Shown here piece by piece: positions 35,483 through 45,249 of a DNA stretch of 64,000 bases. Each line of letters opens with the position of its first letter. The first letter of the stretch is position 1. Source of the stretch: Carya illinoinensis (Eukaryota; Streptophyta; Magnoliopsida; Fagales; Juglandaceae); contig NC_056766.1 of assembly GCF_018687715.1 (NCBI RefSeq), forward strand, positions 37,729,433 through 37,793,432. Direction: 5' to 3'. The position numbers were made by a program, and so were the translations under genes. The notes beneath the pieces were generated by a model, which saw only the letters and a list, made by a program, of their open reading frames with translations, did no database searches and was not told where the DNA came from.

Positions 35483-35935
35483 ATGGCTGAGCAATTCTCT
35501 TCCACTAATGTTCCAGACTTGAATCAGGAACCCTTGACGCATCAATCATCAATCTTCTCTCCTGATACCGTCAATACCATGATAGGAGCAGTGAACCGTT
35601 TTTCTAGTAAGGTTGATTCTGATATTATTGCAGAATCAAGAATGCTCAGTAATCAATATGCTGCCTCTGTTACGATCATGTCTCAAAGGTTAACGGCGAG
35701 GGTGAGTGAGATTGATCATCTTAACATGCAAATATCTGAGTTACGACAGAAGTTTGCTAATAAGGATAGTGAGAATAAAAGGCTAAAGCAAGAAAACCAA
35801 GAGTTGAAAAAATTTGCAGATTGGTATGTTCATGATTTGCAACCACGAATAGAGGAGCTGGAACGAGAAAGGGTTCAGATACAAGGTCAACATCGGCAGA
35901 TAACAGCAGAGGTTCATCGTTTACTAGAAAAATAG
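35483..35935 (+). CDS. Antisense gene 1 of C5: small coiled-coil protein
   Basis: The gene encodes 150 residues on the strand opposite to gag-pol, between pol and the 3' LTR. Residues about 20-75 form a conserved block (FSPDTVNTMIGAVNRF, then SDIIAESRML.NQYAASV, then SQRLTA). Residues about 75-150 are heptad-like and charged (LNMQISELRQKF, NKRLKQENQELKKF, EELERERVQIQ), predicting a coiled coil. No signal peptide or membrane segment is seen. The protein is paralogous to antisense gene 2 downstream. A diverged copy with stops is at 43954-44328 in C6. I do not recognise a named family. Antisense extra ORFs are known in some plant LTR elements, so an element-encoded accessory role is possible, but function is unknown. 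Confidence 0.8.
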   Translation: MAEQFSSTNVPDLNQEPLTHQSSIFSPDTVNTMIGAVNRFSSKVDSDIIAESRMLSNQYAASVTIMSQRLTARVSEIDHLNMQISELRQKFANKDSENKRLKQENQELKKFADWYVHDLQPRIEELERERVQIQGQHRQITAEVHRLLEK

Positions 35936-36067
35936 GGACAATCTACTATTAATCTCGCTGGCTTAGTAAGAAAACTTTTGACAATGTGTGTCCAGCATAT
36001 CTTGTATTTCTTTTGACTGAATAAGATTTGAAGAGAAAATAGTTTGTCTTATTCTTTATGCTATCTC

Positions 36068-36074
36068 TATAAAA
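36068..36074 (+). promoter_or_regulatory. Putative TATA box of antisense gene 2
   Basis: CTCTATAAAATC places TATAAAA 111 bp upstream of the gene 2 start. The copy in C6 has CTCTATAAATG at the equivalent place (TATAAAT at 44498-44504), 107 bp before its start codon. Retention of box and spacing supports a real promoter. Confidence 0.6.
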
Positions 36075-36178
36075 TCAGTCCTGAAGTTCATCCAATCCGC
36101 ATCAAGTTTTCATCTCATCTCTATAACTCATCTGCATTCCTTCAGCATTCTCGTTTTAAGCCTTCTATTCTTTTCTCA

Positions 36179-36616
36179 ATGGCTCATTCTTCTAATATTT
36201 CTCTAGATCCATCCATGAGGTATTCTGCATCTCAACCTCCTGTTCTTTCTGCAGCTACCATTGGTGCCATGTTGCAGCAAGAAAATAATAATCTGACTAA
36301 TAAGTCAGATTCTGATGCTATTTATGACTTGGTGAGTCTTGGGACTCGCTACTCTTCCTCTATTGTGGCTTTTTCTCCGCGGCTACAAGCCAAAAATCAC
36401 GAAGTTGAAAAGCTCAAAGAACAAATTGTTGTACTTCAACAAATTGTTCAAGAGTCTCACACAAGGGAATGAATCATTCGGCAGAAGAATAAACAGTTGA
36501 AATCTTTATTAGATTCTTCATTCCGCTTGCCGGTTCCCATGAATAAGAATGACATGATATTGTATGAAGAGAATGAGCGTCTCAAACATGAGGCTAAGAA
36601 TCTCAAATTTATGTAA
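36179..36616 (+). pseudogene. Antisense gene 2 of C5: paralogous coiled-coil protein, one internal stop
   Basis: The start at 36179 (MAHSSNISLDPS) is preferred over an in-frame ATG at 36044 because the putative TATA box lies between them and the C6 copy starts at the same place (MAPQSS). The frame spans 145 codons to TAA at 36614-36616, with one in-frame TGA at 36470-36472. The C6 homologue reads through that position (LESNMKIGVIKQENRNLKS) and continues to the same C-terminus (FRLP...LK.EAKNLKF/LK.EVKSLKF), so the TGA is probably a recent mutation. The N-terminal block (ATIGAMLQQENNNL, KSDSDAIYDLVSLGTRYSSSIV, SPRLQA) aligns with gene 1, showing an ancient tandem duplication. The second half is coiled-coil-like. 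Function unknown. Confidence 0.75.
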
Positions 36617-36664
36617 AAGTATTAAAAAAATCTATCTCTATTTTTATTGACTCTGGTCTATCTT

Positions 36665-39600
36665 TTAAGAGATATTCATAGCATGCATCATACCTATTTC
36701 TCTTCTGATCATACATAATCTATCTTCTGGTAAAGGTTTTGTGAAAATATCTGCTAACTGATCGTGTGTGTTTGTGAACTCTAACATTATATCACCTTTT
36801 TGCACATGATCTCGAAGAAAATGATACCTTATTTCAATATGCTTAGTTCTAGAATGTTGTATTGGGTTCTTTGAAAGATTTATAGCACTTGTATTATCAC
36901 ATTTGATTGGAATGTGATTATACATGAGTTTAAAATCTTCAAGTTGTTGCTTCATGTAGAGAACTTGAGCACAACAACTACCCGCAGCAACATATTCTGC
37001 CTCAGCAGTAGATAGTGCAACAGAATTTTGTTTTTTACTAAACCAGGAAACTAATGCATGACCTAAGAAATGACATGCTCCACTAGTGCTTTTTCGATCT
37101 ATCTTACAGCCAGCATAATCTGCATCTGTGTAGCTGATTAGATCGAAAGATGTGTGCTTAGGGTACCATAACCCTAGGTTAATTGTACCACTAAGATATC
37201 TAAGAATACGCTTAACTGCAATTAAATGTGATTCTTTTGGAGATGATTGAAAGCGTGCACATAAGCACACACTAAACATAATATCTGGTCTACTGGCTGT
37301 TAAATATAATAAGCTACCAATCATACCTCGATATATCTTCGAGTCAACTGGCTTACCGGATTCATCTTTATCAAGTTTAGTTGATGGGCTCATTGGTGTT
37401 CCAATTTCCTTAGCATTTTCCATCCCAAACTTCTTCGGTAATTCCTTAATATATTTTGATTGATTGATGAATTTCCCACTTTTTGCTTGCTTAATTTGCA
37501 ATCCGAGAAAGAATGTAAGTTCTCCCATCATGCTCATCTCAAATTCTTCCTGCATAGTCTTAGCAAAAACTTGACACATATTTTCATTAGTAGCACCGAA
37601 TATTATATCATCAACATAAATCTGAATCAAAAGAATATCATCATTTTCATATTTAATGAAAAGAGTTGTGTCGATTTTTTCTCTTGAAAAACCTTTTTCA
37701 ATCAATAAACCACTGAGTCTCTTGTACCAAGCTCTAGGAGCTTGTTTAAGTCCATATAGTGCTTTTGTGAGTTTGAAAACATGATTTGGGGAAATATGAT
37801 TTTCAAAACCGGGAGGTTGCTCAACATATACCTCTTCATTTATAAAACCATTTAAGAAAGCACTTTTAACATCCATTTGAAAAAGTTTGAAATCTTTATA
37901 ACAAGCATATGCAAGTAGCATTCGAATAGCTTCTAATCTTGCGACAGGTGCATATGTCTCATCATAATCGATTCCTTCTTCTTGATTAAAACCTTGGGCT
38001 ACAAGTCGAGCCTTATTTCTAGTAATGACTCCGGACTCATCTTTCTTGTTTCTAAAAACCCATTTTGTTCCAATAATAGTATGGTTTTTGGGTCTAGGAA
38101 CAAGTGTCCAAACATCATTTCTTTCAAATTGATTCAACTCTTCTTGCATAGCTAGAATCCAAGATTCATCAAGAAGTGCGTCATTAATATTTTTGGGTTC
38201 AATTTGTGATAGAAAAGCAGTATGATTGCAAATATTTCTAAGAGATGATCGAGTACTTACACCTTGTGAAGGTTCTCCCAAAATTTGTTCCACTGGATGA
38301 TCTTTCAAAAATTTCCACTGTTTGGTTGCATCTTGTATTAAATTTTGATGATCTTTCCTGATGGCTCCATGTTGAACTTCCTCTATTGTTTTCTCTTTGT
38401 TGAGATTGAGACTTTCTGTGTTATTTATACCTCCTGTTTCTTCATCAATAGATTTCTTGGAGAGTGGAGAATTAGATTCATCAAATACTACATGCATAGA
38501 TTCTTGTACAGTTAAAGTCTTTTTATTGAATACTCTATAAGCTTTACTATTAGTAGAATACCCGAGAAAGATACCTTCATCAGATTTTGCATCAAACTTG
38601 CCTAAATTATCCTTGTCATTCAAAATAAAACATTTGCATCCAAATACATGAAAGTAACCAATGTTGGGCTTTTTCTCATTCCAAAGCTCATAGGGGGTTT
38701 TATCTAACTTAGACCTTAGCATAACTCTATTTATAACATAACATGCAGTACTTACCGCTTCGGCCCAAAAATAACTAGGCAAGTTATTCTCATTGAGCAT
38801 TGTTCTTGCCATCTCTTGAAGAGATCTATTTTTCCTCTCTACTACCCCATTTTGTTGAGGAGTTCGAGGAGCAGAAAAATTATGCACAAAACCGTTTTCA
38901 TTACAAAATGTTTCAATATTTTTATTAACAAACTCTTTTCCCCTATCACTTCGGATACTTGAAATAGTATAGCCCTTTTCATTTTGAATTCTCTTGTATA
39001 ACTTGGTAAAGGCATTATGTGCCTCATCTTTATGAGCAAGAAAGATGACCCAAGTCTATCTAGAGAAATCATCAACAATAACAAATGCATAATATTTTCC
39101 TCCTAAACTTGCAACTCTATTTGGTCCAAAAAGATCCATGTGTATCAGTTGCAATGGTCTAGTAGTGGAAATATGTTTCTTAGTTTTAAAAGAAGTTTTT
39201 GTTTGTTTACCAAATTGACATGCATCACAAATTTTGTCTTTAAGAAAATTTATTTTTGGTAAACCTCTCACAAGATCATTTTTTGAAAGTTTGGAAATAA
39301 GTTCCATATTGGCATGACCTAATCTTCTATGCCATAGCCAACTAGTTTCATTTTGAGCTGAAAAGCAAATAGAATCTTGTGAGGTAATTTCTTCAAAATC
39401 GATTGTATAAACATTATTGTTTCTAAAAGCAATAAAACAAATATTACAATCATGATCATTCAAAATAATGCATTTATCCATTTTGAAAGTAACTGTAAAT
39501 CCTTTATCACATAATTGACTTATGCTCAAAAGATTATGTTTTAAACCTTCAACAAGTAGAACATTTTCAATTATGAGAGAAGATTCATTACCAATTTTAC

Positions 39601-39754
39601 CTATTCCCACGATCTTCCATTTCGAGTTGTCTCCAAATGTCACATGTCCTTCTTCTTTAGATCTAAGATCAAAGAACTTAGTCTTGTCTCCCGTCATGTG
39701 TCTTGAACATCCACTATCTAAAAACCATTTATTTTTGCTTGTGGAAGACTTCAT
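36665..39754 (-). pseudogene. C5 pol: protease, integrase, RT, RNase H; one in-frame stop
   Basis: The frame starts near 39754 (MKSSTSKNKWFLDSGCSRHMT), where DSG is the protease active site, and runs in one frame to 36665. A single TAG at 39056-39058, after FVIVDDFSR, interrupts it. Integrase motifs are [37 protein letters not shown] and GVVERKNR. Reverse transcriptase has [30 protein letters not shown] and YVDDIIFG. RNase H has [23 protein letters not shown] and [11 protein letters not shown]. All expected catalytic residues are present. Apart from the stop and a frame difference from gag, the enzyme looks complete, so this copy decayed only recently. Confidence 0.92.
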
Positions 39755-39812
39755 GCATACCTATAAAAACAATTAAAATGATTTTTCTTGGTACCCAAGT
39801 TCTTTGGGTCCT

Positions 39813-41447
39813 TTATTTATTAGTATTAGAAGAAACAAGATTTTTAGGTACCCATATGGCCCTAATAGTCATTGTATGATTTCTTCTAATAGGACAAGTA
39901 TGATAATTATGACCATTTCTATTACAAAAATTACAAATAACATGTGACATATATGAAAAACTTGAATGATTATAATAATATCCTTTTTTGACAAAATTAT
40001 TTTTATGAAAAGAATTTTGAATATTAGTCTTTGAGGTAGAATGATTATCAAAGAAATTTTTATAAGGTTTGTATTTTTGTTTTGGCATATATCCCAAACC
40101 TGCCTTGTCAAAAACACATCTATGACTACCAAGAAGTTTTTCAAAATTTCTTTTTCCATTCGTAAAGTTTTCAACAATATCTTCTAAATCGGTTTTTTTC
40201 TTATTCAATTCAAGATTTTCATCTTTCAAAATGATACTTTCTTTTTTTAAAATTTCAATTTCGTTTGTTAAAGAAGAATTTTTCTTTTTCAAAGCAGTAT
40301 ACTTGATACCCAATTTTTCAAATTCCTCATAAATCTCTTCTAAAACATTTTGCAATTCTTCATATGAAGGATTTTCAATATTATCAAGATTTGTTACCTC
40401 AATGTCATCTTTAGCCATAAGACAAAGATTTGCTGATTCTTCATTGCTTGCTTTACTATCTGAGCTACTTGAATCATCATCCCATGTAGCTTTCATTGCT
40501 TTCTTGCCCTTGTTTCGATCTTTCTTTAGCAGAGGACAATCTGGCTTGATATGACCAGGTTTATTGCATTTATAACAAATTAAAGTGTCGTTTTTACCTG
40601 AATCTTTCTTGGAAAACTTTTTGAAAGATTTCCTCGGAGGAGTTCTATTTTTCTTCAAGAACCTCTGAATTCTTCTTGTTATCATCGCAACTTCTTCATC
40701 TTTATCGTCATTTTCCTCATCTTCATCACTTTCACTTTCATGAGGAACAACTTTAAGTGCTAAGCTCTTCTTTGGCTTTCCTTCTTCTTCTCCTCTTTTC
40801 AATGTGTACTCATGGGTGATAAGTGACCCGATGAGTTCATTGACTTCGAGCTTCTTGAGGTCTCTAGCTTCAAGAATCGCTGTAACTTTTGATTCCCAAC
40901 GTTTTGGTAAAGAGTTGAGAATTTTTCTTACTATCTCCATCTTGGAATAAACTTTGCCAAGAGCTGTCAAGCTGTTTATGATGTTAGTAAAACGAGTGTG
41001 CATACTAGAAATAGATTCATCATCATTCATCTTAAACATTTCATATTCATGAGTAAGAATATAAATTTTTGATTCCTTGACTTGCGAAGTTCCTTCATAA
41101 GTTACTTCCAAGTTATCCCAAATTTCCTTTGCCGTAGCGCAATTCATTATTCTATTAAACTCATTTCCATTAAGAGCATTATATAATAAATTCATAGCAG
41201 TTAAATTTAAAGTATAAAGTCTATCGTCTTCACGATCAAACTCTTCTTCTTCCTTTTTGACCTTTACTCCACCAACCACTTTTGTTGGAATATAAGGTCC
41301 ATTTATAATACATTTCCATATTTCTCTACCTTGAGCTTGAAGAAATATTCTCATTCTAACTTTCCAGAATGAGTAATTATCTCCACAAAAGAGTGGAGGC
41401 CGACTACTAGATTGACCTTCACCAAATGAAGCTGCAATGTTAGCCAT
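39813..41447 (-). CDS. C5 Gag with coiled coil and two zinc knuckles
   Basis: The 544-residue protein starts MANIAASFGEGQSSSRPPLF, 46 bases after the primer-binding site on the minus strand. A UBN2/DUF4219-type Gag core follows (NYSFWKVRMRIFLQ, TAKEIWDNLEVTYEGTSQVKE, SLITHEYTLKRGEEE). An acidic stretch (ESESDEDEENDD) and a zinc knuckle CYKCNKPGHIKPDC (about 291-304) come next. A long coiled coil occupies about residues 370-450 (LKKKNSSLTNEIEILKK). A second knuckle CNFCNRNGHNYHTC is near 505-518. Length and coiled coil fit Sirevirus Gag. It would assemble particles around element RNA. Pol follows in a different frame after about 60 bases, so pol expression would need a shift or another mechanism. 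Confidence 0.93.
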   Translation of the reverse strand: MANIAASFGEGQSSSRPPLFCGDNYSFWKVRMRIFLQAQGREIWKCIINGPYIPTKVVGGVKVKKEEEEFDREDDRLYTLNLTAMNLLYNALNGNEFNRIMNCATAKEIWDNLEVTYEGTSQVKESKIYILTHEYEMFKMNDDESISSMHTRFTNIINSLTALGKVYSKMEIVRKILNSLPKRWESKVTAILEARDLKKLEVNELIGSLITHEYTLKRGEEEGKPKKSLALKVVPHESESDEDEENDDKDEEVAMITRRIQRFLKKNRTPPRKSFKKFSKKDSGKNDTLICYKCNKPGHIKPDCPLLKKDRNKGKKAMKATWDDDSSSSDSKASNEESANLCLMAKDDIEVTNLDNIENPSYEELQNVLEEIYEEFEKLGIKYTALKKKNSSLTNEIEILKKESIILKDENLELNKKKTDLEDIVENFTNGKRNFEKLLGSHRCVFDKAGLGYMPKQKYKPYKNFFDNHSTSKTNIQNSFHKNNFVKKGYYYNHSSFSYMSHVICNFCNRNGHNYHTCPIRRNHTMTIRAIWVPKNLVSSNTNK

Positions 41448-41506
41448 AAGATCTTAACTCAAAAGATAGTTAATCTTATAATAGAGCTCTTAGCTCTGAT
41501 ACCAAT

Positions 41507-42852
41507 TGTTGCCCAGATGACTAACACAAGAGGGGGGGTGAATTGAGTTGTATTAAAAAAAAATAACAATTATAAATCAAATATATAATATAAAATATAA
41601 ACAAAATATGAAATAACAATAAATATAAAGAGTAAGGGTAAGAGAGAAGCAAACTCAGTATGTTAACGAGGTTCGGCCCCACTGCCTACGTCCTCGCCTC
41701 AAGCTACCCCTTGAGGATTCCCAAATTCACAATTCAACCTCCTTCAGGTGGAGATAGAAACCTATTACACCTTTGAACAACACCGCTACAAAGGATCCGT
41801 GTAGAACACCCTCTACACTTGCAATCACCTTACACGTGGTGATTCAACTATTTCCCGTGTAAAATACTTTCTACACACACAAGGGTTATACACACCCTTT
41901 TTCTGATACAAAAGCTGATAGTGGGTAGGTTATCAGAAAACACTCCTCAACGAGTGAAATAAGAACAATACAGCGCAAACTATATCTCTCAAAATGAACA
42001 AGGATTAAGGCTCAATGTTTAGAGAAGAGAGAATGAAAGTTTTGAATGAATGTTGTATGCTCTTGGTGTTGTAAATGTGAAGCTCTCAAATGGTCTATTT
42101 ATAGGCATATGAGACTTCATATTCAAATTTAAAAAGATTCACATGTCAAAGACAACATCATTCACTTTTTCAAAAAATTCAAACAAAAGGTTCTTCTTTT
42201 TTAATTGTCAAAGACAACATCATTCACTTTTTCAAAGAATTCAAATAAAAGGTTCTTCTTTTTCAATTGTCAAAGACAACATCATTCACTTTTTCAAAAA
42301 AATCAAACCTAATCTTTTACTTTTGGCATATGACAAAATGAGCACACTTTCATTTTCAAAAAATTCAAACCTTATCTTTTACTTTTTGTATAAGTCTAAA
42401 AAAGCATCAATCACTTTTGAAAAAAAAAAATTCAAATAAAACATGCACATGTGAAAGATGACAATCAATCATCTTTAATATTTTCAAAGTTCAACCCTTT
42501 AATCAAGGCATGCACATGCAAAAGATGACAATCAATCATCTTTCAAAATTTTCAAATTTAATTTTCAAAAATATTCATGCACATGTGGAAAATGTATTTT
42601 AATGCTTTATGATAAAATATTAATTTTGAGCATTAATCCTAATTTCGAATTTTGAAGAGATTTACAACATTACTCTATAATTTTAATGTGAACTTGTTCC
42701 CTTCTTGCTCATGCTTGTTTCCTTGATGTGCTTGACTCCATTGCGTAGACAACTTGAGCTTGAGACTTCTTTATTCTTTGAATTCATTTGTTATCATCAA
42801 AATCCATGTGTAAATATATAATTACACAAAACTTGAAATCTTGGGTTCAACA
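41507..42852 (-). repeat. C5 5' LTR
   Basis: This 1346-bp LTR differs from the 3' LTR by about ten substitutions or short length changes. The primer-binding site lies two bases inside, at 41493-41504 on the minus strand. GTCAT at 42853-42857 follows on the outside. Confidence 0.95.
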
Positions 42853-42857
42853 GTCAT

Positions 42858-42875
42858 ACAAATTCATTTATAACA
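42858..42875 (-). repeat. C6 3' LTR, last 18 bp cut off by C5
   Basis: This short piece, ending TTTATAACA, matches the end of the other C6 LTR (47743-47760). Confidence 0.75.
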
Positions 42876-43079
42876 CTCATTCTTTAGAATATGCCTCATT
42901 AAAATCTTGCCAAGCAAAAACCCTATAGAAAAAAAATAATGACAAATAAAAAAGAGTACAGTATTCATGTATACCACCAAGCGCTTTAGAATTGTCTCAT
43001 TAAAACCTTGCAAATGAAAATCCAATGAAAAAAAACCTTAACAAAAGAAAAAAAATACAATTAACAATAGTCTTCAAAA

Positions 43080-43740
43080 CATTTACTCCATCTAAAAAGT
43101 GCATTATGATAGGTTTTGAAGTTTTTGCATTCCAATATTCTACACAATCTTCTTAAATGTTGCAGTTGGTAATGCCTTAAAGAATAAATCTGTCAAATTA
43201 TTACTTAATCGTATTTGCTTGACATCAATTTTTCCTTTCTTCTCATGAATTGCAATAATCTCTATGTAGATCTAAAAGATAACCTACATCTGTTTATCCA
43301 ACTAATTGTAGACTTGATCCATGTTGATAAAATAATTCCGTATCAATCGTATCTTGGAGGTAAAGAATAACATATTTAATACCATTTCAATGTCTTCAAG
43401 TTGGTACGGAACTATATTTCGCAAGTAAATTAACTGGTAATGTAATATCAGACTGAGTGCAATTTGTAAGATACATCAGGATTTCAATTGCACTGAGATA
43501 AGGTATTTCAGGATCAAGAATTTTTTCATCATCTTCACAAGGACGAAATGAGTCTTTCTACACATCAAGTGATCGAACAACCATTAGAGTACTTAGGGGA
43601 TGAGCTTTGTCCACATAAAAGTTCTTCAATACTTTATAGTGAAAGATCTTTAGTTGATGCATCTTAATATTGTGTACCAACTCTTTAAATGATGTAATTG
43701 GTAATGTTTTAATAAACAAATTCGCCATATTGATTTAAGA
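43080..43740 (-). pseudogene. C6 pol 3' part: RT C-terminus and RNase H ends, rearranged
   Basis: On the minus strand the sequence reads, with few stops, VLKNFYVDKAHPLSTLMVVRSLDV then a copia RT C-terminal stretch (DPEIPYLSAIEILMYLTN), and further on HEKKGKIDVKQIRLSNNLTD with KALPTATFKK, the C-terminal end of copia RNase H. A second RNase H end (FIKTLPITSFKELVHNIKMHQL) lies just upstream at 43640-43740, joined directly to mid-RT sequence. Two pol ends in tandem indicate rearrangement or recombination between related elements. The middle of RNase H is missing. Confidence 0.75.
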
Positions 43741-43953
43741 TCGTTTTAACATTAGATTTACTACTCTTCTGGAGTTCTTGTAAATAACTTAGTTAGTGGA
43801 GAAGTCATCAAAATTAAACCGCCAACCTCTATATTCAACAAAAACAGTGGCTACCTTTCTAGACCAGATAAGCACCGCACGATTTTATAACTCTTTTGTA
43901 TCTGTCAGGTGCCACAAGGTTATGATGCTACATCTCTTGTCTCTTATAAAGAT

Positions 43954-44328
43954 ATGATTCACGAGAGACGCTGTGAAGCAATAGAGATGCTTTGTCCTTC
44001 CTTTTACTCACCTAAGGATGTTGCTATTATGATAGGAGCAGATATTCATTTTTCTAGAATGAGTTATTCTGATGTCGTTTCATAATTAAGATTTCTTAGT
44101 GCTCAATATTCTGCCTCTGTTACGACCATATCTTGGAGGTTATTAGCTGAAATGAATTAGGTCAACCAACTCAATAATCAAATATCTTAATTGCATTAGG
44201 AACTCTCTGCGAAGAGTTGTAAGAACAAGAAACTGAAAGAGGAGAATAAGGCGCTAAAATAGTATGTCCGTGATCTTCAAAATCAGCAGCAACGGATATT
44301 TGAAGAAGTCCAAAAACTTAGAGAATAA
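43954..44328 (+). pseudogene. Diverged copy of antisense gene 1 inside C6
   Basis: Read in one frame of 124 codons from ATG at 43954 to TAA at 44326-44328, it aligns with gene 1 of C5: FYSPKDVAIMIGADIHFS against the FSPDTVNTMIGAVNRF block, then LSAQYSASVTTIS, then LNNQIS and NKKLKEENKALK. Several in-frame stops are present, but there is no frameshift across the aligned part, which suggests decay from a once functional coding sequence. Its strand is opposite to C6 gag-pol, as in C5. Confidence 0.78.
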
Positions 44329-44604
44329 GGACAAGCTGCATTTAATCTTGATGTGGATATCTAAAAAGGTTAAACTTCTAATAGAGTAGGGACAAGCTGC
44401 TTTTAATTTTATGGCCTAGTAAATAACAGTAGGATATCTGTGTTTAGCGTATCCTCTATCAATATATACAATTTTGTCTTGCTTTCATAATTTTCTCTAT
44501 AAATGAAATATTTAGCTCATCTTTATTCATATATCATCTTCTTCACTTTCTGTAATTAGTCTGTATTCTTACTCAGCAATCTCTCTCAGCAATATTACTC
44601 TGCA

Positions 44605-45033
44605 ATGGCCCCGCAATCTTCTCGTGATCGATATATAAGGTATTCTACTCCTCATTCACCAGTTGTTATAGCTTCTACCGTAAGTGTTATAATATAATAC
44701 AATAATGATCTCACTAATAAGTCAGATGATGATGTTATTTATGAGCTTGTGAGTTTCGGTACTTGATACTCATTAACCATTATCGCATTTTTTCAACGAC
44801 TACAATACAAAACTTGTGAGGTTGACAAACTCAACAAGAAAATTTCTATCATTCAGTGACTTCTTCTAGAGTCTAACATGAAGATAGGAGTAATAAAGCA
44901 AGAGAATAGGAATTTAAAATCCTTGCTTGACTCTTATTTTCGATTGCCTACTTCTTTAGATATGGATGCCATACAAATTTTTGAAGAGAAAAATTGTTTA
45001 AAGGATGAGGTGAAAAGTCTCAAATTTCTGTAA
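44605..45033 (+). pseudogene. Diverged copy of antisense gene 2 inside C6
   Basis: A frame of 142 codons from ATG at 44605 (MAPQSSRDRYIRYSTPHSPVV) to TAA at 45031-45033 aligns end to end with gene 2 of C5. Shared blocks are NNDLTNKSDDDVIYELVSFGT, RLQYKTCEVDKLN, ENRNLKSLLDSYFRLP and LKDEVKSLKFL. There are at least three in-frame stops and no obvious frameshift. The 276-bp spacer from gene 1 corresponds to 243 bp in C5 and keeps the TATA box at 44498-44504. Confidence 0.78.
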
Positions 45034-45249
45034 TCTTATTTCGAGATAATATTTTACAAATATTCACGTTGTGTTTCAATTTTCTGGTAGATGTTTCGTG
45101 TGCTCCATTTTATTTCTCCTTTAATCATGCACATTTCTTACAAAACCATAAGATGAATCTGAAATACTAATTCCATTTAAGATATGGTATTTCAGAACTA
45201 ATAATTTCATTCATCTCCTCCTCGAAGCTGAAAGAGTTTCTGATTTATA

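Larger units (their letters stand above)
33660..42852 (-). mobile_element. C5: young Sirevirus/Maximus-type Ty1/copia with antisense genes
   Basis: The element is 9193 bp. LTRs of 1345 and 1346 bp (33660-35004 and 41507-42852) differ at about ten positions by eye, so insertion is recent. The exact target duplication GTCAT (33655-33659, 42853-42857) lies within the C6 LTR. The primer-binding site (minus TGGTATCAGAGC) is at 41493-41504. Gag (long, coiled-coil, two zinc knuckles) and pol are nearly intact. Between pol and the 3' LTR lie three polypurine-like tracts and two plus-strand genes antisense to gag-pol. Long Gag, large LTRs and repeated polypurine tracts are known Sirevirus traits. Confidence 0.96.

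Noticed and set aside
36044..36178. Upstream in-frame ATG extension of antisense gene 2
   Set aside because: The TATA box lies after this ATG and the C6 homologue starts at the internal Met, so the extension is unlikely to be translated.
42143..42439. 98-codon plus-strand frame in the C5 LTR
   Set aside because: It reads through the tandem LTR repeat and is Lys/Phe/Ser-rich low-complexity sequence; the other LTR copy breaks the frame.
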